Positions 52,795 to 61,132 of a stretch of 62,763 nucleotides of DNA are shown in pieces (position 1 is the stretch's first letter; each line of letters opens with the position of its first letter). This DNA comes from a virus, in IMG/VR virus record IMGVR_UViG_3300044641_003586, positions 1 through 62,763 of that record; one strand, given 5' to 3'. A model generated the notes under the pieces. The model worked only from the letters and a program-made list of their open reading frames with translations, searched no databases and was not told where the DNA came from. The position numbers and the translations under genes are program-made.

Positions 52795-53106
52795 ATGAAA
52801 CTCACCATCACAATCGAACTGAACGAAGACGAAAAAGGCTGGATTACCTGCCCTGAAATGCGCTCTTCATTCCCCACGAAAAACGCCACCAAGGACGTTG
52901 CCGCACTTGTCTCAGAGGCTATTGACCTTGCTGAAGAAGCGCAGACGATGCCTGCCGCCGTGCAATATCCCCCCATGCCTTGCTTGCGCCAGCATTCCTC
53001 TCATTGGGCGAAGGAGCGAAGAGCAGGACTGTTGGCTATGGTGAACGACCCAACTGCCAGTCCGCAAGAACGCTTCCTTGCTGCCGCAATCCTCAAGCAA
53101 CCCTAA
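52795..53106 (+). CDS. HicB-fold-like small protein
   Basis: 103 residues. MKLTITIELNEDEKGWITCP followed by SEAIDLAEEA has the strand-strand-helix pattern of HicB-type proteins. No toxin partner (HicA) is adjacent, so it may be a free regulator or decoy antitoxin. The C-terminal half (LLAMVNDPTASPQERFLAAA) is a separate helical piece. Confidence 0.58.
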   Translation: MKLTITIELNEDEKGWITCPEMRSSFPTKNATKDVAALVSEAIDLAEEAQTMPAAVQYPPMPCLRQHSSHWAKERRAGLLAMVNDPTASPQERFLAAAILKQP

Positions 53107-53119
53107 ACGCCACCACCCC

Positions 53120-53281
53120 ATGAATCCTCGCTTCCTCATCACTTACAGCATCGCCTCACGATCCTACACGATCACGATGCCTGGCATCTCCGCATCGCAC
53201 ATCTGGCGATCATGGGACCGCCCCGGTTCTACGCTTTTAAACGTGGTTGAATGCGACCACCACGGATTGCCAGAGCAGTAA
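53120..53281 (+). CDS. Small hypothetical protein
   Basis: 53 residues from MNPRFLITYSIASRSYTITM (53120); the earlier in-frame start at 53078 lies inside the previous gene. It is beta-rich with no family. It ends in the repeated AGAGCAGTAAA motif. Confidence 0.55.
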   Translation: MNPRFLITYSIASRSYTITMPGISASHIWRSWDRPGSTLLNVVECDHHGLPEQ

Positions 53282-53340
53282 AGAGAGCAGTAAAAACCAT
53301 TTGCCTATCTGAGAAAGAGCCGTAAATCAAAATCCATAAT

Positions 53341-54069
53341 ATGACACAAGATATGACCATCGAACAGTTTTGCCGCAAGCACAAAGCTTGCGGAGAAGGC
53401 CAAGAATGGGCTTTAGCCTCCTGCTCCACCATGCAGGAAGTTTGGAACAACGTCAGACCAGAATGGCTCATTTGGGTTGCAACCCGTTTGGGCGTGTTGA
53501 CCGATAAAGAGCTTCGGTTATTTGCGGTATTTGCCGCAAGGCAAGTGCAACACTTGATGACCGATTCGCGCTCAATAGCAGCTATTGATGTTGCAGAACG
53601 GTTTGCGAATGGCGAAGCGAGTGTCGAGGAACTTGAAACAGCATACGCAGCAGCAAGGGCAGTAGCAAGGGCAGCAGCATCGGCAGCAGCATACGCAACA
53701 ACAAGCGCAGCAAGGGCAGCAGCAAGGGTAGCAACATCGGCAGCAAGGGCAGCAACATGGGCATCAGACGCAGCAACATCGGCAGCAAGGACAGCAACAA
53801 ACGCAGCAAACGCAGCAAGGGCAGCAGCATACGCATCAGACGCAGCAGCAGAAGCAGAAGCATACGCAGCAACAGGAGCAGAAGCATACGCAGCAGCATG
53901 GGCAGTAGCAAAGGCAGTAGCAACAGACGTAGCATCATGCGCAGCAAGGACAGCAGCAGACAACGCAAGGGTGGCAGCATACGCAGCAGCATGGGCAACA
54001 AACAACGCAGCCATGAAAGAATCTCAAGCCACATGGCTCCGGGAAAACACCACGCCTAATTTTCTATGA
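53341..54069 (+). CDS. Phage protein with long alanine-rich helix
   Basis: 242 residues. Residues 1-100 form a conserved head (CGEGQEWALASCSTMQEVW, then ARQVQHLMTDSRSIAAIDVA). About 101-225 are Ala-rich repeats (ARAAASAAAYATTSAARAAA) with an 11-residue tendency, giving a long amphipathic helix. The DNA is a GCA-rich simple repeat and opens spurious frames on both strands. I have seen similar head-plus-Ala-rich proteins in other phages; the function is unknown. It is coupled to the next gene by ATGA. Confidence 0.72.
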   Translation: MTQDMTIEQFCRKHKACGEGQEWALASCSTMQEVWNNVRPEWLIWVATRLGVLTDKELRLFAVFAARQVQHLMTDSRSIAAIDVAERFANGEASVEELETAYAAARAVARAAASAAAYATTSAARAAARVATSAARAATWASDAATSAARTATNAANAARAAAYASDAAAEAEAYAATGAEAYAAAWAVAKAVATDVASCAARTAADNARVAAYAAAWATNNAAMKESQATWLRENTTPNFL

Positions 54070-54266
54070 AAACACCAAACTCAATAGTCGAGCTTCTTCG
54101 GAAGCATCACAACGAAGCTGCATCACCTATGGCCTTCATTCGGGCTATACGCGAGAAGTGCGGAGTCCACACATCCAGCGTTTATCGTTGGGTGAACGGA
54201 GAAAAGTTTCCGAACGGTCAGCACACGTTATCCATCCTCGATTACCTTAACGAGCAAGAGCCGTAA
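54066..54266 (+). CDS. Small HTH DNA-binding protein
   Basis: 66 residues. FIRAIREKCGVHTSSVYRWV followed by NGEKFPNGQHTLSILDYL is a helix-turn-helix similar to Cro-like phage proteins. It starts in ATGA with the Ala-rich gene. Probably a regulator of this early operon. Confidence 0.7.
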   Translation: MKTPNSIVELLRKHHNEAASPMAFIRAIREKCGVHTSSVYRWVNGEKFPNGQHTLSILDYLNEQEP

Positions 54267-54267
54267 A

Positions 54268-54354
54268 ATGGAACTACTCGCTGATATTTTAATCGTTGTG
54301 TGGATCCCCATTACGATCATCGCCGCCATTCATTTACTTTTCAAACTTGTATGA
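54268..54354 (+). CDS. 28-residue membrane peptide
   Basis: MELLADILIVVWIPITIIAA then IHLLFKLV. It starts just after the HTH stop and ends in ATGA with the next gene, which supports translation. Confidence 0.55.
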   Translation: MELLADILIVVWIPITIIAAIHLLFKLV

Positions 54355-54521
54355 GCCGTTACGGAAACTCAATGATCCCCAGTGATCGTCAATATGATGA
54401 ATACTACGCAATTCGTTGCGAAGATTGCAACGTGAAGCTCAACACCGAAGAACTCAAGCGAGGCGATCCATATCTCTGCGAGATTTGCTTTGAACGCGAA
54501 CAAGAAACCGAAGAAGAATAA
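54351..54521 (+). CDS. Small zinc-ribbon protein
   Basis: 56 residues. CEDC near residue 28 and CEIC near residue 46 form a four-cysteine site; the tail is acidic (EREQETEEE). It is coupled by ATGA to the membrane peptide. The role is unknown. Confidence 0.62.
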   Translation: MSRYGNSMIPSDRQYDEYYAIRCEDCNVKLNTEELKRGDPYLCEICFEREQETEEE

Positions 54522-54536
54522 ACACAAATAACCACC

Positions 54537-55271
54537 ATGAACACACCACGACCCACACCAGAGACAGATGCGGCATGGGCCTGTTTCAAAGGCCACACGG
54601 AATTGTTGCATGATGTTAAGAATTTAAGCCGCAAACTTGAACGCGAGCGCGACGAGGCGAGAAAGGAACTCTCCTCAATACACCGATGGATTGAGCGAAA
54701 TCATGCAGATGGATTTATTGACTCGCTAACTTATTTGCAGAATTTAGAGAGAGTTACGGATTCTTGGTATGATCGTATCGATGCTATAGAAACAGACGCT
54801 CGTCGTTTCGTAAGAGAGCGCGACGAGGCGAAGGAGCTGCATAAAAAATCTTTATGCGAACGCGAAGCGGCTGAACGGGAGTCTGATGCTACGCTTGAAC
54901 GAGCGCATAAAGCAGAACGCGAGCGCGACGAGGCCCTGTCATTGATAACAAAAACAAAAGCCATCCTCCAACAAGTTGATTTACCCGACGAGCTTTTGGA
55001 TGTGCAAGCGCAACGCATGGTTAATCAGCACGACTGGCAACTTGGCATTGCCAGAGGTCAGGCAAAGCAAATCGAGCAGGCAAATCGCACGGTTCACACC
55101 ATGCGCGAAGCCATCAAGGAGGCTCACACCGAGCTTTCCAATATCCTTGACATTATTAACAACTCTCGCGGTGTCGATAATTGGCACCTCAATGGAGCCG
55201 TAGCGACATGGAATGAGTTCGACATAAACCCTGCCGTTGCCCTCACCAAACTCCAACCCTTCATATCATGA
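54537..55271 (+). CDS. Coiled-coil phage protein with MNTPRPTPETDAA start
   Basis: 244 residues. The opening MNTPRPTPETDAAWACFKGH recurs in many phage proteins of unknown function. ARKLERERDEA-like heptads follow (NLSRKLERERDEARKELSSI and AERESDATLERAHKAERERD). The C-terminal 80 residues are helical and non-coiled. It starts after an A/C-rich leader and is coupled by ATGA to the next gene. Confidence 0.7.
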   Translation: MNTPRPTPETDAAWACFKGHTELLHDVKNLSRKLERERDEARKELSSIHRWIERNHADGFIDSLTYLQNLERVTDSWYDRIDAIETDARRFVRERDEAKELHKKSLCEREAAERESDATLERAHKAERERDEALSLITKTKAILQQVDLPDELLDVQAQRMVNQHDWQLGIARGQAKQIEQANRTVHTMREAIKEAHTELSNILDIINNSRGVDNWHLNGAVATWNEFDINPAVALTKLQPFIS

Positions 55272-55585
55272 CCGACGAACAAATGAAAATCTCGATTGCG
55301 GAAAGCGTTGGCTACAAAGAGCTATTTATGGACAACGGAAAGTCCATGATCCCGCAAAGATGGGAATCTCCGTATGATGAGTTTTGCTATGTCGCAGAAA
55401 GACTCCCCGACTATTTCAACGACCGCAACGCCTGCGCGGAGTTTGAGAAGACGCTGACGGACGCAGAACACGATGCGTATCGCGCACACATCTGGGAGAT
55501 GACATTTATGCCTAGAGATTGTTTTTCCGCCACCGCCCGCCAACGCAGCATCGCATTCCTCAAAACGAAAGGAATCCTGCCATGA
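55268..55585 (+). CDS. Small phage protein
   Basis: 105 residues. DAEHDAYRAHIWEMTFMPRD followed by SATARQRSIAFLKTKGIL resembles a family of small phage proteins that follow the MNTPRPTPETDAA protein. The role is unknown. It ends in ATGA. Confidence 0.62.
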   Translation: MTDEQMKISIAESVGYKELFMDNGKSMIPQRWESPYDEFCYVAERLPDYFNDRNACAEFEKTLTDAEHDAYRAHIWEMTFMPRDCFSATARQRSIAFLKTKGILP

Positions 55586-55767
55586 AAACTAAACAATGGA
55601 TGGTAATTCATTCGTCCGGCAACCTTTACGCCGCTAGCAATGCCGGAACTCAAAAAGAGGCCAAGAAACGTCATTGTTCAGACACAGGCAATCCGTGGCC
55701 TGTTGCACACAAAAACGGGGATCGCCTCGTAAAGGTAGCAATCTCAATTATCAAAGAACAGCTATGA
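55582..55767 (+). CDS. Small beta-rich protein
   Basis: 61 residues from MKTKQWMVIHSSGNLYAAS (55582). It is basic with no family, and coupled to both neighbours by ATGA-type overlaps. Confidence 0.58.
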   Translation: MKTKQWMVIHSSGNLYAASNAGTQKEAKKRHCSDTGNPWPVAHKNGDRLVKVAISIIKEQL

Positions 55768-56096
55768 CCCCCACCCAACTCGACCACCTCAAGCGCATTG
55801 ACGCTCACCTTGAACGTCTCATCGGCATCGCCTCAAAGCGGACGCCGGGGGAGTGGGAGCAAGATCATATTTACGTCGATACCTCCGACAAAGCCGACCT
55901 AATAAAGGCCGATGGTAATGTGAGAAACGCCACCTTCATTGCCTCCTGCGCTGGCAACGCCGAGGCCGGGTGGAAGGCCACGCGGGAAACGATTGCATGG
56001 CTCGACCGTATGGGAGCCATGATGGGCTTGAACTCGGTAGAGCAAAAACTGGCTGACTCCATCCTCGCTGCCTTTCCCCTCGAAACTCTCAAATAA
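55764..56096 (+). CDS. Small phage protein, Ead/Ea22-like (tentative)
   Basis: 110 residues. TPGEWEQDHIYVDTSDKADL, then NATFIASCAGNAEAGWKATR and ETIAWLDRM have the TPGxW...FIA...R pattern of Ead/Ea22-like phage proteins of unknown function. It starts in ATGA with the previous gene. Confidence 0.58.
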   Translation: MTPTQLDHLKRIDAHLERLIGIASKRTPGEWEQDHIYVDTSDKADLIKADGNVRNATFIASCAGNAEAGWKATRETIAWLDRMGAMMGLNSVEQKLADSILAAFPLETLK

Positions 56097-56102
56097 ATCA
56101 AT

Positions 56103-56273
56103 ATGACCATTGAAATCAACCGCAGTCGCGGCATACTCGCCGCTCTCGATTACCTAAACATGACCGTGCCGAAAACGCCTGTCATTGGTAGGATCAGACA
56201 ATTTTCCAAAGCCCCTCTGCTTGGGACGCCGAAGACCTCGGTGGAATTGAGGAACACTAAAACACAAGACTAA
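56103..56273 (+). CDS. Small basic protein
   Basis: 56 residues (MTIEINRSRGILAALDYLNM, then VIGRIRQFSKAPLLGTPKTS). It lies six bases after the previous stop. No family. Confidence 0.5.
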   Translation: MTIEINRSRGILAALDYLNMTVPKTPVIGRIRQFSKAPLLGTPKTSVELRNTKTQD

Positions 56274-56280
56274 TAAGTAT

Positions 56281-56655
56281 ATGAACATTGATAACATGAC
56301 CATTGGTGAAGCAAAAGCTATTGCAGCATTGTTTTCCAACCAACTACAACCACAACCACAACCGGAAGGCGCTCATCCCATGATTGGTAGGCGTTGCGTA
56401 ATCCGCACTTACTCTGCTGGAGTCCACATTGGCGATGTGGTGAGCGTCACAAACGGAATGGAGGTTCTTCTCAATAACGCATTAAGGCTTTGGAAATGGG
56501 AAGGTGGCGGTCTGAGTTTGTCCGCAGTAGCTAACAACGGAATTAAAGGAGGTCGCCTCAATCGAACTGGTGAGGTTTATTTAACCAATGTTATTGAGTT
56601 TATCCCAATCACCGAACGTGCCAATAAAACCTATGAGCAATTCATTGAGGGTTAA
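56281..56655 (+). CDS. DUF6948-like phage protein
   Basis: 124 residues. HPMIGRRCVIRTYSAGVHIG, then EVLLNNALRLWKWEGG and LSLSAVANNGI match, from memory, a phage family with unknown role. The N-terminus has QPQPQPEG. It overlaps the Gly/Tyr-rich gene by 23 bases. Confidence 0.65.
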   Translation: MNIDNMTIGEAKAIAALFSNQLQPQPQPEGAHPMIGRRCVIRTYSAGVHIGDVVSVTNGMEVLLNNALRLWKWEGGGLSLSAVANNGIKGGRLNRTGEVYLTNVIEFIPITERANKTYEQFIEG

Positions 56656-56914
56656 ACACCACGGAGAAGGGCCGTGTAACACTGTGAGCGGCGATGGCAG
56701 TGGCGATGGCGATGGCGATGGCAGTGGCAGTGGCGGTGGCTATGGCTATGGCAGTGGCTATGGCAGTGGCTATGGCAGTGGCTATGGCGATGGCAGTGGC
56801 GGTGGCTATGGCTATGGCAGTGGCTATGGCGGTGGCTTTGGCTACGGCGATGGCAGTGGCAGTGGCTATGGCGGTGGCTTTGGCTACGGCGATGGCAGTG
56901 GCAATGGCAATTAA
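56633..56914 (+). CDS. Gly/Tyr/Ser/Asp-rich low-complexity protein
   Basis: 93 residues from MSNSLRVKHHGEGPCNTVSG (56633). Residues 21-93 are built from GYG, GSG and GDG units (GSGYGSGYGSGYGDGSGGGY). The DNA is a run of 6- and 12-base repeats, so copy number may vary. Proteins of this composition often phase-separate or form flexible linkers. It lies just before recT, in the recombination run. It could also be a non-functional expansion. Confidence 0.55.
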   Translation: MSNSLRVKHHGEGPCNTVSGDGSGDGDGDGSGSGGGYGYGSGYGSGYGSGYGDGSGGGYGYGSGYGGGFGYGDGSGSGYGGGFGYGDGSGNGN

Positions 56915-56943
56915 AAATCAACTCAGACCCAAATACAAAACAC

Positions 56944-57696
56944 ATGAGCACAGAAAATACAGAAACAGCAGCACCAACCCGTCAGCTTGCGAAGCAGCAA
57001 GCGACACTCAAAGACCTGATTAGCGGAGATAAGTTCCGCGAACAAGTTTCCCTCGCGCTTCCAGCGCATCTTACGCCTGAGCGTTTCAGCCGTATCGCTT
57101 TGAATGCCCTTCAGCGCACACCGAAGCTGCAAGACTGCACGCAAGCCAGCTTGTTTAAGTGCTTGCTTGATATGGCAGCTATGGGCATTGAGCCTGATGG
57201 TCGTCGGGCGCATCTCATCCCGTATGGCAACGAAGTCACGCTGATCCTCGATTACAAGGGTCTTCTGGAACTCGTTCGCCGTTCGGGTGATGTGGTTAGC
57301 ATCCGTTCCGAACTCGTCTGCGAGAACGATGAGTTCAGTTGGGAGAACGGTAAAGTCACGCACAAGATTGATTGGCGCAAACCCCGTGGCGAAATGCAAG
57401 CTGTGTATGCCGAGGCCGTTCTCAAGTCGGGTGAAACGCAAACTGCGACCATGACCAAGGATGAAGTGGATGCCATTCGCAAACGCAGTCGCAGTGGTAG
57501 CAATGGACCTTGGGCAACGGACTACGGTGAAATGGCGAAGAAGACAACCCTCCGCCGTTTGTGCAAATTGCTTCCGCTCTCTCCTGAGATTGCCGAGCAC
57601 GTTGACAAGGATCAGGACATCCGCACGGAAATCGACATCACGCCGAAGCCTGCCGCCTCCCTCAACCTTCCAAGCCAACAGGAGGTCGCGCAATGA
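56944..57696 (+). CDS. recT: RecT-family single-strand annealing protein
   Basis: 250 residues. LPAHLTPERFSRIALNALQR, then ALFKCLLDMAAMGIEPDGR-type sequence, HLIPYGNEVTLILDYKGLLE, and KKTTLRRLCKLLPLS are the hallmarks of RecT proteins. It anneals complementary single strands made by the exonuclease encoded next (ATGA-coupled). The start follows an A/C-rich leader without Shine-Dalgarno sequence. Confidence 0.92.
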   Translation: MSTENTETAAPTRQLAKQQATLKDLISGDKFREQVSLALPAHLTPERFSRIALNALQRTPKLQDCTQASLFKCLLDMAAMGIEPDGRRAHLIPYGNEVTLILDYKGLLELVRRSGDVVSIRSELVCENDEFSWENGKVTHKIDWRKPRGEMQAVYAEAVLKSGETQTATMTKDEVDAIRKRSRSGSNGPWATDYGEMAKKTTLRRLCKLLPLSPEIAEHVDKDQDIRTEIDITPKPAASLNLPSQQEVAQ

Positions 57697-58487
57697 TTAT
57701 CCACGACGAAGCCACCTACCGAGCGCATCCCGCTCTCAATTATTCTTCAGCTAAATCACTGCTGAAATCGCCCAAGCACTTCCAAGCCGCGCTCAATCGC
57801 AAGTTTGAGCCTTCGCGGGAGATGATTATTGGCAGCGCGGTCCACAGCATCGTTCTGGAGGGCAAGCAACCTTCCTACATCGTTCGTCCTGCTGATCTCG
57901 ACCTTCGCACCAAGGAGGGTAAAGCATGGCGGGATAAGCACGCTGGCATGGAAATCGTTACGCAGGAAGATCACGACATTGTGCTTAAAGCTGCCGCTGC
58001 TGTGCAAGCTAGTCTTGACGCGCAGTATCTTCTCAAACTTTGTCCGCACCGAGAGATTGGTATTGTCTCCAATTACACCGGAGTGGAAATCAAAGGCAGG
58101 TTGGATGCTCATGGCAAAGACGAAGCTGGAAAGCCGATCATTCTGGACTTCAAGACAACGAGCGATGCTGATCCTGAAACGTGGGGCAAGAAAGCCTTTG
58201 GCCTTCGCTACCCCATGCAGACAGCATGGTATGAATCTCTACTAGCTCTTGAACTTGGCCTTGAAGAACCACCTGCTTATTTCTGGCTTGTGGTTGAGAC
58301 GCAAGACCCATTCGATGTTGTGATTTATCAGCCACCCGAAGAAGCTCTGGAGATTGGCCGCGCTCAAATGAAGCATTGCATCGAAAGCTATAAAACGTGC
58401 CTTGCCACAGGTAAATGGCCGGGATACACAAAAGGAATCATTCAGCTTGAAGTTCCTGTATGGGAACGCAAACGCTGGATCAAGTAA
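57693..58487 (+). CDS. PD-(D/E)XK exonuclease, RecE-like
   Basis: 264 residues. LNYSSAKSLLKSPKHFQAAL, IGSAVHSIVLEG, GVEIKGRLDAHGKDEAGKPI, then ILDFKTTSDADPETWGKKAF and YPMQTAWYESLLALELGLEE give the RecE-type catalytic order (Asp near 130, D-x-K near 151, Gln/Tyr helix near 170). It resects DNA ends 5' to 3' for RecT. It is ATGA-coupled to recT. Confidence 0.88.
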   Translation: MIIHDEATYRAHPALNYSSAKSLLKSPKHFQAALNRKFEPSREMIIGSAVHSIVLEGKQPSYIVRPADLDLRTKEGKAWRDKHAGMEIVTQEDHDIVLKAAAAVQASLDAQYLLKLCPHREIGIVSNYTGVEIKGRLDAHGKDEAGKPIILDFKTTSDADPETWGKKAFGLRYPMQTAWYESLLALELGLEEPPAYFWLVVETQDPFDVVIYQPPEEALEIGRAQMKHCIESYKTCLATGKWPGYTKGIIQLEVPVWERKRWIK

Positions 58488-58512
58488 GACAAACACCAAA
58501 GACAAACAAAAT

Positions 58513-59571
58513 ATGAATGAAAATATCACATTAGTTATTCCCAACGGGGATATGTTGCCTCAATCCATGCTGTCTAATATCCGCGAAGGATTCCAGTCAG
58601 CATTTGAGCAAGCTGAAACATGGAGAGAAAAAGCTCTTGCTATCAAAGTCACTTCATTGGCAGACAAAGAAGCTATGAAACAAGCTCGCGAAATGCGTCT
58701 AGTTTTGAAAAACATTCGTGTCGAAGCCGAGAAAAAACGCAAAGCTCTAAAAGAAGATGCTCTTGTAATGGGGCGAGCCATTGATGGTGTAAACAACCTG
58801 CTTCTTGCGGCCATCCAGCCACTTGAGAGGCACCTTGAAGAACAAGAGAGGTTCGCTGAACGCTTGGCTGAACAAGAGCGCCAACGCCGCTTGAGTGAGC
58901 GCACCGAAGCACTTCAACCATATCTTGAAGCAAATCAGGTGATTCCAGCCTTGGATGCGATGACAGACGACCAGTTTGCCAAGTATCTTGAAGATGCGAA
59001 ATTGCTGCACGCCGCTAAGCTCGAAGCAGCCAAAAAAGCCGAGGCAGAACGCATCGCTCGCGAGCAAGCTGAAGCCGCTGAACGTGAACGTCTCCGCATT
59101 GAGAACGAACGCCTCAGAGCGGAGGCTGCTGAACGAGAAGCCAAAGCAAAAGCAGAGCGCGAAGCCGCTGAAAAGGCTCAACGTGAAGCCGCTGAAAAAG
59201 CTCGCAAAGAACGTGAAGCTATTGAAGCCAAAGCAAAAGCAGAGCGCGAAGCCGCTGAACTTGAGCTTAATCGCATCAAGGCGGAACAAGAGGCCGCAGC
59301 CAAGAAGGAACGTGAAGCACGCGAAAAGTTGGAGCGCGAGTTGGCAGCAAAAAAAGCAGCCGAAGAAGCCAAGGCTAAAGCAGAGGCCGAGGCAATTAAA
59401 AAGGCTGCACAAGCTCCTGATAAAGAAAAGCTGCTACTCATTGCTGAATCGGTTCGGTCCATCAAGATGCCATCTGTTTCGACAGATGAAGCAAAACGGA
59501 TACTTGCTGACATCTCAACCAAACGCGATAACTTTGCAAAGTGGATCGAAAATCAAATCGCCACAATTTAA
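58513..59571 (+). CDS. Long coiled-coil protein of the recombination block
   Basis: 352 residues from MNENITLVIPNGDMLPQSML (58513). Residues about 170-300 are Ala/Glu/Lys/Arg heptads (ERERLRIENERLRAEAAERE, AKAEREAAEKAQREAAEKAR). The flanking helical domains (REMRLVLKNIRVEAEKKRKA and SVSTDEAKRILADISTKRDN) match the type of coiled-coil protein often found between exonuclease and SSB genes in phages. It may organise the recombination proteins or inhibit a host nuclease. Confidence 0.7.
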   Translation: MNENITLVIPNGDMLPQSMLSNIREGFQSAFEQAETWREKALAIKVTSLADKEAMKQAREMRLVLKNIRVEAEKKRKALKEDALVMGRAIDGVNNLLLAAIQPLERHLEEQERFAERLAEQERQRRLSERTEALQPYLEANQVIPALDAMTDDQFAKYLEDAKLLHAAKLEAAKKAEAERIAREQAEAAERERLRIENERLRAEAAEREAKAKAEREAAEKAQREAAEKARKEREAIEAKAKAEREAAELELNRIKAEQEAAAKKEREAREKLERELAAKKAAEEAKAKAEAEAIKKAAQAPDKEKLLLIAESVRSIKMPSVSTDEAKRILADISTKRDNFAKWIENQIATI

Positions 59572-59589
59572 CACCAAAGACAAAGACAC

Positions 59590-59904
59590 ATGCCGACACC
59601 CATCATTGCTAAAATCGACGTTAAGAAGATCAACAAGGAATGGCTCTACACGGGAGCCAAGGGAACCTATCTGGATGCCGTGGTTTACGAAAACGATGCT
59701 GTTGACCAGTATGGCAACTCGCATGTTATCAAGCAAAATCCGCCCAAGGAAGCACGCGACCAAGGTGCGAAACCCGTCATCATCGGCAACTGCCGCTGGA
59801 TGCCTCAAAAGAACGGCTCTGGCAACGCCAAGCCTGCTCCACGTCCAGCGAAGCAGGATTCGTTTGCGGATGACACGGGCGACGATACAAGCATCCCATT
59901 TTGA
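59590..59904 (+). CDS. Single-stranded DNA-binding protein
   Basis: 104 residues. The N-terminal part (IIAKIDVKKINKEWLYTGAK, then GTYLDAVVYENDAVDQYGNS) is OB-like. A Pro/Ala-rich linker leads to an acidic tail ending DDTSIPF, the SSB tip that recruits partner proteins. It lies between recombination genes, so it probably coats ssDNA for RecT and replication. Confidence 0.82.
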   Translation: MPTPIIAKIDVKKINKEWLYTGAKGTYLDAVVYENDAVDQYGNSHVIKQNPPKEARDQGAKPVIIGNCRWMPQKNGSGNAKPAPRPAKQDSFADDTGDDTSIPF

Positions 59905-59953
59905 CCAACCTTAACACCCCGTTGGCCGAGGGGAATATCGGCCACTTTATAAT

Positions 59954-60127
59954 ATGACACTCTCAGAACTCATTCAGCAACTCAACGACATCCACGCAAG
60001 CCTTGGTCGCGCTCCCAACATCGAGGTCAACTTTCGCATCGGTGATCCTCCAGACGATGAGGGCCAGTGCCAAATCTTCGACGTAGAATGGGAGCCACGG
60101 ATTCGTCTCGTCACCATTTGCGGGTAA
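59954..60127 (+). CDS. Small hypothetical protein
   Basis: 57 residues (MTLSELIQQLNDIHASLGRA, then NIEVNFRIGDPPDDEGQCQI). It resembles short phage proteins that start with a LIQQL helix and have a VEV strand. The role is unknown. Confidence 0.58.
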   Translation: MTLSELIQQLNDIHASLGRAPNIEVNFRIGDPPDDEGQCQIFDVEWEPRIRLVTICG

Positions 60128-60145
60128 AATTCAACCACACTCAAT

Positions 60146-60601
60146 ATGAAGTTACACATTGGCATCGACCCTGGGCAGTCAGGAGGAATTGCCATCATCC
60201 CCGACAATAATCCCGCAAAAGCGTGGGCCGTAAAAATGCCTGATACACTGGCTGATTTGTGGGATGAACTGAGCAAGCATGAGCCTAGATGGGCTGGTGT
60301 TGAGGGCTTCGTTGTCCACGCATATCTTGAGCGTGTCCACTCCATGCCGGGACAAGGAGTTGCTTCATCATTCAAGTTCGGCCAAGGCTTCGGCCACCTT
60401 GAGATGGCACTCACCGCTGCACGCATTCCTTACACTTACGTCACTCCTCAGAAGTGGCAGAAGGAGCTTCAATGTCTCACCAAGGGTGACAAGAACATCA
60501 GCAAAGCGCGAGCACAGCAGTTGTTCCCGCATATCAAGGTGACTCACGCGATTGCAGATGCCCTGCTCATCGCTGAATACTGCCGGAGGACCATGAAGTG
60601 A
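60146..60601 (+). CDS. RuvC-like Holliday-junction resolvase/nuclease
   Basis: 151 residues, an RNase H-fold nuclease. GIDPGQSGG gives the first catalytic Asp (residue 8), AGVEGF the Glu (53), and HAIADALLIAEY the last Asp (138). VTPQKWQKELQCLTKGDKN is typical of phage RuvC-like proteins. It resolves branched DNA during recombination and packaging. It lies in the same rightward run, about 0.8 kb before the IS110/Nop-like gene and the repeat array, so it is also the only obvious nuclease that could work with them. Confidence 0.85.
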   Translation: MKLHIGIDPGQSGGIAIIPDNNPAKAWAVKMPDTLADLWDELSKHEPRWAGVEGFVVHAYLERVHSMPGQGVASSFKFGQGFGHLEMALTAARIPYTYVTPQKWQKELQCLTKGDKNISKARAQQLFPHIKVTHAIADALLIAEYCRRTMK

Positions 60602-60846
60602 TGCCCAACGCCAAACAGCCATCCCCCGCACGCAGGCTCCACGAACAGATGGCACGCTTGCTCAACGGGACAAAAGCTCATCACGACGAAGTTACCGAAA
60701 TCCTCATTGCGTTTCTAGCGATTCAAGTTTCCAGCTACAATCCGCTTGAGCGCATAGACGTTTGGGACGCAGTTATTGATACCCTTGACGACATGATCGA
60801 AGAAATCAGCGAAATGAAGGACGAAGAAATCACAATACAAAACTGA
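60601..60846 (+). CDS. Small helical acidic protein
   Basis: 81 residues from the ATG at 60601, overlapping the RuvC stop. RLHEQMARLLNGTKAHHDEV is followed by acidic helices (LDDMIEEISEMKDEEITIQ). No family is recognised. Confidence 0.6.
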   Translation: MPNAKQPSPARRLHEQMARLLNGTKAHHDEVTEILIAFLAIQVSSYNPLERIDVWDAVIDTLDDMIEEISEMKDEEITIQN

Positions 60847-60847
60847 T

Positions 60848-61132
60848 ATGACATCCGAATCCAAACTTGAAGCAGTCTGCAAAGAACTTGACGAGGCAAA
60901 TGCAGAACTTAACATAAAATATATTGAGTATGACAGGTTGTTCGATGAGGCAGAGAAAATTAGGCAAGAACGCGACGAGGCTCAAACCAAACTCAAAGAG
61001 GCCACGGAGCTGATGAAAGATGCCATGTGGCAACTTATGACTTTCCTGAAACCCGCAGACACAAAAACTAAAAACATTATCCATGCACTTTATCACGCGA
61101 CCGACACAATGGACAATCATACCGCAAGGTGA
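60848..61132 (+). CDS. Coiled-coil protein
   Basis: 94 residues, heptads throughout (LEAVCKELDEANAELNIKYI, IRQERDEAQTKLKEATELMK). It is similar in style to the 54537 gene product. The role is unknown. Confidence 0.6.
   Translation: MTSESKLEAVCKELDEANAELNIKYIEYDRLFDEAEKIRQERDEAQTKLKEATELMKDAMWQLMTFLKPADTKTKNIIHALYHATDTMDNHTAR

Noticed and set aside
53229-54014. A 261-codon alanine-rich frame antisense to the Ala-rich gene, plus a basic frame on the plus strand
   Set aside because: Simple GCA-type repeats open all frames; only the 53341 frame has a non-repetitive, conserved-looking head and ATGA coupling.
56652-57023. His/Arg-rich and Met/Ala-rich frames over the Gly/Tyr repeat
   Set aside because: They are by-products of the 6- and 12-base repeat; the GYG frame continues a sensible N-terminus.
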